From Desulfocapsa sp. (GTDB lineage: Bacteria > Desulfobacterota > Desulfobulbia > Desulfobulbales > Desulfocapsaceae), in contig JAOZLM010000002.1 in NCBI GenBank assembly GCA_029934815.1, positions 1 through 34,488 on the forward strand: a DNA stretch of 34,488 nucleotides, written 5' to 3'. Made by a program: the position numbers and the translations under genes. Positions 25,321 through 34,040 of this stretch are shown piece by piece. The notes under the pieces were generated by a model. The model was not told the origin of the DNA, made no database searches, and saw only the letters and a list, made by a program, of their open reading frames with translations. Within the stretch, counting starts at the first letter, position 1. Each line of letters begins with the position of its first letter.

Positions 25321-28300
25321 TTGTCCCAGCAGCTTGTTATCTCATGAGGTACGTCAGGCAGTTTCTCTTCCCAGCTCTGCTTGATTCGTTGAGCTTTTGC
25401 CTGTTGCCTGGCTTTCCAGGCTTTTTTGACAGCTTCATTTTCAAGGGCTGTCGTTTTTTGTTTTCGATCCCATGTTGCCAGCAGTTCTTTTATACCCTGG
25501 CTACTGCTCACTGCCTGCTCTTTACGCTCTTCTTCCAGGCCAGCTATGACTTGTGCTCTTTTTTCCTGTTGATCGATGATGTTGGTGAGCGCTTGCCCGC
25601 CTTTGAGCTTGAAATTGACTTTGATGGTTTTAATCCGCAGGCGAACCATCTGTTTTTTATGATCGGGAAAGTCTTTGGGGGTAAAGATGTGGCTGCCATT
25701 TTCAAAATCTTTGGCAAAATATGCAAAAGCCAGTTTCCCTTCATATTTTTTCTTTAAAATCAGGCTGCCTATTTCAATCTGAACAGCAACTGCTTCGCAA
25801 TCTGCAGGCTGCCATGACATCTTCTTTCTTATGGGATAGTTAAGGTTGATCAGATTTGTCGTTTTAGAGCCACAGACAAGTTCCAGCGTGGTGACATGGG
25901 GAGTGATGCTTGCCTCTTTATTAACGCTGGTCGGATTTGCAGTTACCTGCACTGCGTAGTTTGCTTTAATTGTCGGTGCTGGTGGAATCGGAGTCTCTTT
26001 TTTGGGTTGAGGTTTTGGAGCAAAAACATCATCAGCTTCAAGCTGCATATCAAGGGGCACTTCATCACTGAGATCAAGGTTTGGCTTGAACTTAGCCAGT
26101 CGGATACCGTCGCTGAGAAAGCGCAGGAATTTTTTCTCGAAGGGAATCATCCTGCCCAGTGCAGTTTTTGGATAAAAACCCTTTTTAAGGCTTCTTCCAA
26201 GAAATGGGGCAGCAGGGCCTTTAATAAAACGAATGGCGTAGCCGTCGTTCAGAAAGAGCTGGTCATTCAGTGTTGTTTTGTCTGTGATATCCTGAACCTC
26301 AACCAGAACATTTTTTTCCCACAGGCCATTTAAGTAACATGCAGCTTCAAGGCATGTGTAATCCCGGAGAAAGGTAAGGGGACCAGCCAGCAGTCGCCAG
26401 ACCATTTTCTGTTCCTGACCCGGTTGGCTCAGCTCACCCCGCAAACCAATGAGATGCTGTTTTGCAGTATAGAATGGTGATTTGGATGTGGCAGGATCTT
26501 CCTTGAATATCTCAGCTGCCATACTGTAAGAAACAGTGCGAGAGGAGGTCGCAAGGCTGATATCCTTTAAGGCATTCCGGTAGTTATTGAATAGTTTACC
26601 GGCTGCAAGTTGCGTGGCAAGAAGATCACCTGAATCGATGCCACTTTTTCTTTCAATGGAGCTAATGGCCTTCTTTCCTTTCTTGGTGACTTTGGCCAGT
26701 AATGAATTATTTTCTTTGATGGCAGCTTCGCGTACAGCTTCTATGCGGGCAAGCTCAATCTGATTGATCAGCAGAATCCACTCATTATCTTTTCCCTCTT
26801 CTTCAAGGGGTGCCAGTTCTCTGGCCATGGTTTGTAACAGAGCAAAGTAAGGACTCTTTTCTGTGGCCATGGTGATTGCAACCTGTTGCCACGAAGAGCC
26901 GTCTGCCAGGTAATATTCAGCCTGTGGGAACTTATCAGCAAAATCATACCAGACCTGTTTGTAAGCCATGGTGTACCATTTCTGAAAACGTGCCTTATTA
27001 GCAGCGATCAGAAGGGGATCGGTCAAGGCAGTCTCGATATCGTCAAGTAAGGCATCGATGATTTCTTTGCCCTTAACAGTGAATGCAGGTGGTACTGTTG
27101 CGATATTTTTCCGGTTTAAAGGTGCGTTCCAGAAATCCTGCATATCAAGTACTTCTAAGTCGGAGTTATGATTGACCCAGGAGGCCAGCCAGTTGAGGCT
27201 GGTATCAGGCATGCTGAGGATATGCTGCAGGTCGCGTTGCAGCCGTTTTTTCTCCTGTCTGAGGATTTCCGGGTCATCCTGCCAGTTCAGGTAATAATGG
27301 TATTGCTGGAGTACACGGTTGCTGAGTTCTGCTATTAACCTTGCATCTTCTCCACCAAAAAGAGGCTGGAAAGATGGTTGTGTGAGATGTGAAAAATCTA
27401 CAGGACTTTCCTTGTCCAGACGAGCCTGAATCAGATTGATCCGGCGTGCCAGGTGGGCAACAAAGGCACCGGTGGTGCCATCCGGAGTTGCGGCAGAAAA
27501 ATCAGCAACAGCTGCGTCGAGCTGTGCAGTTAGTCTTTCATTAAAGTCATTGCTGAAACGAAGGCAGTATTTTTCTTTCAAACGACGTTCTGTCTCTTCA
27601 CTTTCATGCAGGCCAAAACGCGGTATCCACCAGGAGTCATTACGCTCCTCCATAACGCTTACCGCTTTTTGGAATCGTTCCATAATAGCAGTGTCAGTAA
27701 GAAACTCTCCCTGTAGAACAACTGATTGTTTGAAAGATTCGGCACTGTCCTGAAGGGTGGTCAGGTTTTTAACAAAAGAAAAACTCAACAGGCCGCAGAG
27801 GGCAAGAATAATAGTGGCCCAGGCAGTAAGCCCGATATTGCGGGTCAGTTTGTTCCAGGCCATGGCCTTTTGTGTTGGTGCAAAGAGCGTACGGTCTTCC
27901 GGCAGGATGCGGGCGAACAGATCATGGAGGAAGAGACCACGATTGGTACCGGGCAATACTTCCTGCTCTTTAATTAAGCCAAGGGCATGAAGGAAATGGG
28001 AATAGGGTGTGCCTTCCTGACGGCCGCTGCTAAAATACAGGCCACGCAGGATAGGAGGCTCCTGGTAGGGATTTTCCTGAAAGGTGGTTTCGATAAATGT
28101 GGATAATCGTTTATGAAGATTGGCAAATTCATTAGGGAAGAGGAGCAGGTCGGCGGCAGGAGGAGGCTGCTTCTGACCTGGAATCTGCCTGCCATGGAGC
28201 AGTTGCAGACGTAATTGCTGCAACCGGTCACTGATTGTTTGTCCTACTTCCTGGAGAAATGACCTGGTGCCCTTGTTGTCGTGGTTAATGAGACCCATGG

Positions 28301-29132
28301 CCTGCTCAAGACTCTTGTCCGGCAGCTGGTCACAAAACTGGGTCATTCCCTGAACGAGGTCACATTTAGTGATTAGAACGTAAACAGGAAAAACTTTACC
28401 AAGCACCCGCATCAATTCGTCGATACGCTGCCTGATATTTCGTCCATCACTGTCGATGGTTTCCTGGTCAGCTTGTAGCAGTTTATCTGCTGCAATGGTT
28501 ACTACTAAACCATTAAGTGGCTCTTTTTTTCGATATTTGACTAGCAGTGAGAGGAATTTCTGCCATTCCTGTTTATCACGTCCCTCTTCCAGAGGAATGG
28601 TGTAACGGCCGGCTGTGTCGAGGATAATGGCTTGTTCAAAAAACCACCAATCACAGTTTCGAGTGCCGGAAACACCGCCGATCTTACTGGTTTCGGCAAA
28701 AGGTGCAGCCATATCTGCACTTTGAATGGCAGTTGATTTCCCTGAGTGGGACTCACCAATAACCATATACCATGGTAGAACATACAGCGGATTACCTTGT
28801 TTATTCAGATGGGAAGATTTCAGTGTCTCAATGGCTTCCTGCCAGCATCCCTGCAGTTCCCGCAATCCTTCCTGCCCGCTTTCCATTCCTTTAATATACG
28901 CATCGTCCTGCTCTATTACCTGATGAACAAAATTCTGTTCTCTCCGGCGCAGGAGGAGTTTTCTGATAAATATCCAACTCAGATAAAGCCCGGCATAGCC
29001 AAGCAGGAAAAATGATGCAACCCACCATGGCCACTGCATCCAGAGCGTAAAGGCAAAAGTGAGTCCGCCAATCAGAGCCAGCAGGCTGAGCAGCAGGAGA
29101 ATCTTAAAGGCGACAACCATGAATTTTTTCAT
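25317..29132 (-). CDS. tssM: TssM (IcmF-family) inner-membrane protein
   Basis: A 1271-aa TssM. Two membrane helices lie near residues 8-30 and 36-56 and a third near 432-455. Between them is the cytoplasmic NTPase-like domain with Walker A GESHSGKST (126-134) and LDTAGRY (Asp172), both intact. The long periplasmic part (about 460-1271) contains the IcmF-related and C-terminal domains that bind TssJ; the tail ends in a charged helical stretch rich in Lys and Gln. It forms the trans-envelope complex with TssL and TssJ. Its start overlaps the tssL stop by one base (TAATG), and its stop overlaps the tssA start. Confidence 0.97.
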   Translation of the reverse strand: MKKFMVVAFKILLLLSLLALIGGLTFAFTLWMQWPWWVASFFLLGYAGLYLSWIFIRKLLLRRREQNFVHQVIEQDDAYIKGMESGQEGLRELQGCWQEAIETLKSSHLNKQGNPLYVLPWYMVIGESHSGKSTAIQSADMAAPFAETSKIGGVSGTRNCDWWFFEQAIILDTAGRYTIPLEEGRDKQEWQKFLSLLVKYRKKEPLNGLVVTIAADKLLQADQETIDSDGRNIRQRIDELMRVLGKVFPVYVLITKCDLVQGMTQFCDQLPDKSLEQAMGLINHDNKGTRSFLQEVGQTISDRLQQLRLQLLHGRQIPGQKQPPPAADLLLFPNEFANLHKRLSTFIETTFQENPYQEPPILRGLYFSSGRQEGTPYSHFLHALGLIKEQEVLPGTNRGLFLHDLFARILPEDRTLFAPTQKAMAWNKLTRNIGLTAWATIILALCGLLSFSFVKNLTTLQDSAESFKQSVVLQGEFLTDTAIMERFQKAVSVMEERNDSWWIPRFGLHESEETERRLKEKYCLRFSNDFNERLTAQLDAAVADFSAATPDGTTGAFVAHLARRINLIQARLDKESPVDFSHLTQPSFQPLFGGEDARLIAELSNRVLQQYHYYLNWQDDPEILRQEKKRLQRDLQHILSMPDTSLNWLASWVNHNSDLEVLDMQDFWNAPLNRKNIATVPPAFTVKGKEIIDALLDDIETALTDPLLIAANKARFQKWYTMAYKQVWYDFADKFPQAEYYLADGSSWQQVAITMATEKSPYFALLQTMARELAPLEEEGKDNEWILLINQIELARIEAVREAAIKENNSLLAKVTKKGKKAISSIERKSGIDSGDLLATQLAAGKLFNNYRNALKDISLATSSRTVSYSMAAEIFKEDPATSKSPFYTAKQHLIGLRGELSQPGQEQKMVWRLLAGPLTFLRDYTCLEAACYLNGLWEKNVLVEVQDITDKTTLNDQLFLNDGYAIRFIKGPAAPFLGRSLKKGFYPKTALGRMIPFEKKFLRFLSDGIRLAKFKPNLDLSDEVPLDMQLEADDVFAPKPQPKKETPIPPAPTIKANYAVQVTANPTSVNKEASITPHVTTLELVCGSKTTNLINLNYPIRKKMSWQPADCEAVAVQIEIGSLILKKKYEGKLAFAYFAKDFENGSHIFTPKDFPDHKKQMVRLRIKTIKVNFKLKGGQALTNIIDQQEKRAQVIAGLEEERKEQAVSSSQGIKELLATWDRKQKTTALENEAVKKAWKARQQAKAQRIKQSWEEKLPDVPHEITSCWDK

Positions 29133-29806
29133 TATTGCACCGAGGAGATAAAGTTTTCGCCAACATTATCGAGAACAAAACGATAAATGAAGAAAAGGAC
29201 TCCATAGAGTAGCACAGGCACTGTGGCACCAAAAAACAGGGCAAGTGGAAATCGTCGTTTATTGCCAGAACTCACCCGCTTTGTTTCACCTTGCAGGTAC
29301 GCATCCGGAAAGAGTGTTTCTCCTTCCATGGCCTGTAGATCTGAAGAACCACCCAGAAGTCTAAGGTTGGAATTTTTTAGTTGTTCCAGAAGGAATTCAT
29401 CACCGGGGTTGCAGTAGCGCCCTGTGAATCCAAGGGTCAGGCAGAGGTAGAACACTTCACGAACCTGTTCCTGCTGGGGGCCAAGTTGATTGAGCTTATC
29501 AAAAAAGAGTTCACCACCATCGGTGGTCTGATAATACGTACGCTGTAACTGTTCACCTTGCCACTTGCTTTTTTCCGGCCAGTTGGAACTGAGGATAGCT
29601 TCATCAATCCAGGCAAAAACAGCAAACCGGGACAGATCAAAATCAGTTTGCGGTAAACGGCTTTTATGGAAATTATCCTCACTTTTAGTGATGAGCTGGT
29701 TGATGTCTGTTCTTACTTGTTCTAAAGAGGCATGGCTTGTCGCTGCCGTTTTAAGCAAGTATGAGACATAAGCAATCAATTCTATGTAACAGTCCATCAG
29801 TCGCAT
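29132..29806 (-). CDS. tssL: TssL (DotU/IcmH-family) inner-membrane protein
   Basis: A 224-aa TssL. The N-terminal cytoplasmic helical domain shows FAVFAWIDEAILSSNW near residues 61-76, YYQTTDGGELFFDKL near 91-105 and YLCLTLGFTGRY near 120-131, all conserved in DotU proteins. One membrane helix follows (about 186-208) and only a short periplasmic end. There is no OmpA-like peptidoglycan-binding domain, so anchoring to the wall must come from another protein. It has an AGGAGA ribosome site and starts 2 nt after the tssK stop. Confidence 0.96.
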   Translation of the reverse strand: MRLMDCYIELIAYVSYLLKTAATSHASLEQVRTDINQLITKSEDNFHKSRLPQTDFDLSRFAVFAWIDEAILSSNWPEKSKWQGEQLQRTYYQTTDGGELFFDKLNQLGPQQEQVREVFYLCLTLGFTGRYCNPGDEFLLEQLKNSNLRLLGGSSDLQAMEGETLFPDAYLQGETKRVSSGNKRRFPLALFFGATVPVLLYGVLFFIYRFVLDNVGENFISSVQ

Positions 29807-29808
29807 TG

Positions 29809-31194
29809 TTATCTCCTGCCTACAACCATGAGTTCAGCTTTGATGCCGGATGGTGCTTCGTCCCAGAAAACTGCCAGCTGGTTACTTTTCTGCACCTGCT
29901 GCCACAGTTCGCCATGATGATCGATTTGAAAATAGAGTGAGCCTGGCCTGCGCGGAAGCTCCTGGGGAGCTGTTTCCAGATACTTCACCTTAACACCTGG
30001 TAAGGCACGGGCAATGAGTAGTGGCAGTGATTCCCGTGAACCTATTTTCGCAAGGTTCGTAAAACTCTGCAGGATCTGGCTTGGCTCCTGTTCGGTTTCC
30101 AGCACCAGATAAAAACGGTTGTGGGCATCAAACATGGCTGCGGACAACTCGCCACTATAATAGGTTCCGTCATAGACCAGTTCCAGTATGTATTCCGGCC
30201 CTGCGGTTATTTCATCCAGCAGGCGGAGCAAAACTTTTTGCGCAGAGAGAAAACAGGTGTGTAGTTTGCGGTGGTTGTATGGAGGAACCTGGCTGCTGCC
30301 GTCTTCCTGCTCACCCAGTACATTTACGGTTTCGGAAAAACTGGAGAGTTCACCGATGATCTGGCGAAGAATGCCATACACTTCCCATGGATGCACATTC
30401 CGGGCTTCGGTAATATGGTAGAGGAGAGGAACATAACGATTCAACGAACGCAGAGCGAGCAGGAAGATTGTGTCCTGAGCACCAAATTCTGCAGTGTGAA
30501 CGCCACGCTCCCGTTTGTACGCTTCCAGTAAATGCGCACGGGAAGTCAGCTGGTCACGAATCTCGGTGACCAGAGTCATTAGTGGCCGAACTGCGTCAAT
30601 ACTCAGACAGGGAGGGAAAAAACGCTCAGAACGAACAATAGTGTCGCCCTGGCGCAGAAGACTGGCCAGCGGAATCAACTCATAGTCACCCAATTCATCT
30701 TCTTCACTGTCCCAGAAAATTTTCAGTACATAATGCAGCCGTTTAACCTGAGCACTTGCACCTGACTGATAGAGATCCTGAACTTCTTCCGGCTCTGTGG
30801 TGGTGACAAATCGGGTGGCAACATCACTCACATTCTCAAGACTTGAGAGGACGGTGACATTTTCACCAGCCGGATTCCATTTACGAAGGCCAAGCAGTAT
30901 GCCCAGTGGTTTACCACCCTCAATCCAGTCTTCACTGAAAGAGCGGGGATCGATAATTCCATTGTCCGGTAAGGAGACAAAGCTGCCGTCGGGAAATTGA
31001 AATTGGCCTTTAAGAATCTGCAGGGACAGATTGCCTAATGCTGCATCTTGTATCTGCAGATCGCCAACACCCCAGAAATATGGTTGCAGATAAGTCTGCA
31101 GAGGCATTGTCTGTGACTGGATATAACGATCCTGCATCTGGAAATGCTGGGGCTGGAGAAAGAGGCCCTGATGCCAGAAAAAAGGTCTTTCCAT
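29809..31194 (-). CDS. tssK: TssK baseplate-membrane connector
   Basis: A 461-aa TssK. The N-terminus FWHQGLFLQPQHFQMQDRYI is diagnostic of the family, followed by PYFWGVGDL. Later family-like parts are LMTLVTEIRDQLTSRAHLLE, NRYVPLLYHI, HPWEVYGILRQIIGELSSF and the C-terminal LYFQIDHHGELWQQVQKSNQ. TssK trimers join the baseplate wedges (TssEFG) to the TssLM membrane complex. The start has AAGGAG about 7 nt upstream and lies 10 nt after tssJ. The length is normal. Confidence 0.97.
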   Translation of the reverse strand: MERPFFWHQGLFLQPQHFQMQDRYIQSQTMPLQTYLQPYFWGVGDLQIQDAALGNLSLQILKGQFQFPDGSFVSLPDNGIIDPRSFSEDWIEGGKPLGILLGLRKWNPAGENVTVLSSLENVSDVATRFVTTTEPEEVQDLYQSGASAQVKRLHYVLKIFWDSEEDELGDYELIPLASLLRQGDTIVRSERFFPPCLSIDAVRPLMTLVTEIRDQLTSRAHLLEAYKRERGVHTAEFGAQDTIFLLALRSLNRYVPLLYHITEARNVHPWEVYGILRQIIGELSSFSETVNVLGEQEDGSSQVPPYNHRKLHTCFLSAQKVLLRLLDEITAGPEYILELVYDGTYYSGELSAAMFDAHNRFYLVLETEQEPSQILQSFTNLAKIGSRESLPLLIARALPGVKVKYLETAPQELPRRPGSLYFQIDHHGELWQQVQKSNQLAVFWDEAPSGIKAELMVVGRR

Positions 31195-31204
31195 GGGGTG
31201 CTCC

Positions 31205-31735
31205 TTATCGATTTAAGATGGCGGCTATTTGCTCTGAACCCAGATTGACAATAAGTTTCATGTCGCTTACATGGGCAGATTTCTTGTTTTCAGCGATAAG
31301 AACCGGAATGTCGACGACTCGTACCATTCGATTCTTTTGCAGGGTAAAATAGCCGGCTACCAGCCCAATGTATTTTGTCCCTGCCAGCCTATCCATAACA
31401 ATGGTCAAATCCTGGTCGGGCTGGACAAAAAGGCGTTTAACGGAAGTTACACTGCTGTCGAATGCTTTGCAGTCGAGTAGCTGGTAAATACCATCCTCGT
31501 TTGAGGCTAGCTGGTTGAACATGGCTTTGCTACGTAATTGATAAAGACCGATCATCAGTGTATGTGGAGTGCCTTCATTCAGGTTCAAAAGGTTGTTTGA
31601 TTTCAGTCGGATGCTGATTGCATCCTGTTCAAAAACCCATTGTGGAGTCGGGAGTGGAGGCGGTGTTTTAGATCCGCAGGAAGACAACAGGACAAGACAG
31701 CAGAGCAGAACGGCTAAACTAAGATATCGTTTCAA
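31205..31735 (-). CDS. tssJ: TssJ outer-membrane lipoprotein
   Basis: A 176-aa lipoprotein with signal MKRYLSLAVLLCCLVLLSSC and a lipobox ending at Cys20. The mature part matches TssJ: the strand-rich start (ISIRLKSNNLLNLNEGTPHT), MIGLYQLRSKAMFNQL, then KYIGLVAGYFTLQKNRMVRV. It holds the periplasmic part of TssM to the outer membrane. The start codon is TTG, sharing TTGA with the stop of the upstream gene and preceded by GAGGT 7 nt away. The signal peptide begins exactly there and no in-frame ATG fits, so the TTG start looks real and translationally coupled. Confidence 0.94.
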   Translation of the reverse strand: MKRYLSLAVLLCCLVLLSSCGSKTPPPLPTPQWVFEQDAISIRLKSNNLLNLNEGTPHTLMIGLYQLRSKAMFNQLASNEDGIYQLLDCKAFDSSVTSVKRLFVQPDQDLTIVMDRLAGTKYIGLVAGYFTLQKNRMVRVVDIPVLIAENKKSAHVSDMKLIVNLGSEQIAAILNR

Positions 31736-32481
31736 GGTGTTACCTCATTAGGTGGCTGGGGTGTTGTGGAACATTGCTTTTCAAAGGTGCGCAGGAACTC
31801 TTCCATACAGCGCCCTGATTCAAACCATTGGCGGCACTTTTTATATGTTTTACCATATTGATTGAAACCATCAACTTTACGTAGTGGGTTAAATGCTAAC
31901 CCACCGCTACTTTTTTCTTTTAACGTTTCAGGATCAAGTTCCTTAAGAATCTTTTCTACTGTGATCTGCATGGCCGATTTAAAAGCACTGTGTGAAGTGA
32001 CAAAAGCTGTGCGAATTTGATCCAGATGTTCTTTCAATGGCTTTGCGTCAAGGCTTCCGGCAAGTTGTTCGCCTATGAGAAAACGGATTGTTTCCTGGGG
32101 ATGGTTATCTGCCTGCAGGGTCAGGTTGATTGTTTCAATCAGCTGGTTAAGGGTCTCAAATATGGAGGTCAGTGATTCGCTTAGGCGTTGTTGGAGACCT
32201 TCGGTTTGCAGGTCGCTGTTATTAACAGGCTGGCCAAGAAGGATAGAACAAAAGCGGAGAAACTGATCGTCAGCGGGGAAACTGGAAGGGTTTGGCTCAG
32301 GTATGGCAGAATTGAAGTGAGTCGCCAACTGTTCCATTACTTCTTGCTTTTCAGGCGCTGTGTTGAAGTTGAGTTCTCGAGTGAGGAAATTTTCTATGGC
32401 AGAAGGGGCATTGTCAGGATTTTGTTTATAAATATTTCTTATGGTATTTGCAAAAGAGCTGATGTTTGGCTGCAAACTCAT
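31732..32481 (-). CDS. Stand-alone TagH/Fha C-terminal domain protein, lacking FHA
   Basis: A 249-aa helical protein. The C-terminal half resembles the C-terminal domain of T6SS FHA proteins (TagH/ImpI): SAMQITVEKILKELDPETLK, then NPLRKVDGFNQYGKTYKKCR and FLRTFEKQC, comparable to the usual FDP...L, NP...LW..Y...Y and F...F...Y pattern. No FHA domain (no GR or SRxH) is present in the N-terminal 100 residues. In most T6SS loci both parts are one protein, so the scaffold seems split here, with FHA domains on the two membrane-anchored proteins elsewhere in the window. It overlaps its upstream gene by ATGA and its downstream gene by TTGA. Confidence 0.65.
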   Translation of the reverse strand: MSLQPNISSFANTIRNIYKQNPDNAPSAIENFLTRELNFNTAPEKQEVMEQLATHFNSAIPEPNPSSFPADDQFLRFCSILLGQPVNNSDLQTEGLQQRLSESLTSIFETLNQLIETINLTLQADNHPQETIRFLIGEQLAGSLDAKPLKEHLDQIRTAFVTSHSAFKSAMQITVEKILKELDPETLKEKSSGGLAFNPLRKVDGFNQYGKTYKKCRQWFESGRCMEEFLRTFEKQCSTTPQPPNEVTP

Positions 32482-33806
32482 AACTTTTCTCCAGGGCGGA
32501 GGATAATCGTTTCTGCCAGATCGGTATCGTCAGTTTTGATCTCGCGCTCTGGTACTTGACTGTTGCCTGGTGATTGTATGGTTTGTAACTGTTCATTCAC
32601 CACAGGATTGGGTGAGAGTAAAACCGTATCTGTCTGGAGAGTCTCGTTGTTCTTCGGAAGGGAAGGAGCAGGGCTTTTGATTATAATGGTTTCCTGACTC
32701 AGGTCGTCGTCACTATTACTGTATTCGTCGGGTAAAGTAGCGGCGAACTGAGCGTTTGTGTCTGGAATGACCGGCTGTTTAGCCGGGGGATTCTCTCTGC
32801 TTGTGAAAATCTCCCGGGGAGGAGGCGGGGAATGGCCGGTTAATGTTTGATCCGTTGTTTCCTGTTGCCAGCTGTTCGCAAGAGTTTGAATAATAGTATG
32901 AATTGCTTTGTCACTGCTATCCGAAGATGGCTTTTGGCAAGAGGGCTTTGCGGGTGGTATTGAAGAGCTGTTTTCGTGTAAAAGTGTCAGAAAATGAAAT
33001 CCGTCCAGAGCATCACATTCTGTTAATAACATAAAGAATGGGTAGAACGAGAGAGTGAACAGTGTGTCGTAGACTTTCTGTTGGCTTCCGTAACAGTGCT
33101 CGTGCTGTTGGCATCCCAAACAAGGAAGGGTGTTCACCTGTCCCAAGGTTGGAGTAAGGCTTCCAAATGCAAGCATCAACTGTTTACAGTCACGTACTGT
33201 TGGCGGATCTTCTGTGTTTTTCTCAAGAGCCCAGAAAACTTGCACACCATTTTGAGAACACGATGGACAGAACAGATACCGACGCAGGCTGGTTGAGTAT
33301 GGGGGTAAGCCAGCAGCTGTAAGCAGCGAATCTTCTTTGCAGAGACGCAGAGTCTTACCGCATTCAGGGCAAGGAGGTTCGAAGTACGTTTGCTGTTTCT
33401 GGCAATAGAAAAGAGATGTGAATGCCAGTAGCTGCTGCTGTTCTCCAATTTGTGATGCCAGTAGCATGGAGTGCTCAGGATTTCTGGCACGTCGTGTGGT
33501 CATTGCCTGCTGCCAGTAGTTGTCAATTACTGTGTTGGTGAGAGTCGTTCCGCTCTCTGTGGGCCATACGGGAATGTCCCGCTGAATCAACAGATTTGTT
33601 TCCTTAATTATAGAACCAAAATCGGTGACAAATGCTCCCCGAAATATATGGGCAAGAGGATCGCCATCATTCATTGAGGTGAAGGGAAGGGCCGAAGAAT
33701 TACTTGATGACTGTTGTGAATCAGCAGGCTGCAGGCGTAGATAGAAATTTCCTTGTTCAGGCAGAAGATATGACAAAAGGGATGGATGCATATTAATATT
33801 TCCCAT
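32478..33806 (-). CDS. Zinc-finger protein with Thr-[IV]-[IL]-[IL] tail motifs
   Basis: A 442-aa protein I cannot assign to a known family. Residues 130-240 hold Cys pairs of the zinc-ribbon kind: CPEC (146-149), CPSC (180-183) and CLGC (229-232) with His235 and Cys238. The C-terminal part (about 280-442) is low-complexity, Pro/Ser/Gln-rich and probably disordered. It carries three similar motifs, ETIII (Thr373), DTVLL (Thr394) and ETIIL (Thr433), that resemble phosphothreonine ligands of FHA domains. It is the first gene of the main minus-strand series. The ATG at 33806 is used; an ATG at 33791 is possible, and neither has a strong ribosome site. It may be a kinase substrate linking signalling to assembly. 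Confidence 0.6.
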   Translation of the reverse strand: MGNINMHPSLLSYLLPEQGNFYLRLQPADSQQSSSNSSALPFTSMNDGDPLAHIFRGAFVTDFGSIIKETNLLIQRDIPVWPTESGTTLTNTVIDNYWQQAMTTRRARNPEHSMLLASQIGEQQQLLAFTSLFYCQKQQTYFEPPCPECGKTLRLCKEDSLLTAAGLPPYSTSLRRYLFCPSCSQNGVQVFWALEKNTEDPPTVRDCKQLMLAFGSLTPTLGQVNTLPCLGCQQHEHCYGSQQKVYDTLFTLSFYPFFMLLTECDALDGFHFLTLLHENSSSIPPAKPSCQKPSSDSSDKAIHTIIQTLANSWQQETTDQTLTGHSPPPPREIFTSRENPPAKQPVIPDTNAQFAATLPDEYSNSDDDLSQETIIIKSPAPSLPKNNETLQTDTVLLSPNPVVNEQLQTIQSPGNSQVPEREIKTDDTDLAETIILRPGEKL

Positions 33807-33895
33807 GCGTTACTTTTGCTTTGCGCCTCAAAGTGTAAATGCAACAAGGATTAGATCTTGAAATCTTCTGGTAATGTCTATTGAAAATCAGGCTT

Positions 33896-33925
33896 AGTAC
33901 AGCATATTTATAGAAACTTTGTCAA
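33896..33925 (-). promoter_or_regulatory. Candidate sigma70 promoter for the main T6SS series
   Basis: On the minus strand TTGACA (33920-33925, perfect -35) is followed after 18 bp by TGTACT (33896-33901, four of six) with a TGn extended -10 just before it. Transcription would start near 33888, giving a leader of about 80 nt before the first gene. It is the best promoter match seen upstream of the 29-kb gene series. Confidence 0.5.
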
Positions 33926-33966
33926 GATAATTATCATGTTTTCTCAGATTGTTAGGTTCCACTCGC

Positions 33967-34040
33967 GTCATTCCGGACTTGATCCGGAATCTCTAAGAAA
34001 AACTCTACTTTTACAAGATTTCGGCTCAGGTCCGGAATGA
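33967..34040. repeat. ATTCCGGA-type palindromic repeat, second arm degraded
   Basis: The unit at 33967-33991 nearly equals the inner unit of the element at 23504-23528 (one base differs in the core). A weaker inverted arm, ending GGTCCGGAATGA, lies at 34018-34040. The terminal TGATG...AAAAAG repeats are not seen here. It lies upstream of the candidate promoter. Confidence 0.6.

Noticed and set aside
33807..33895. A sigma54 promoter for the main series, often seen in T6SS loci
   Set aside because: A TTGCA exists in the leader, but no GG lies at the required spacing upstream.
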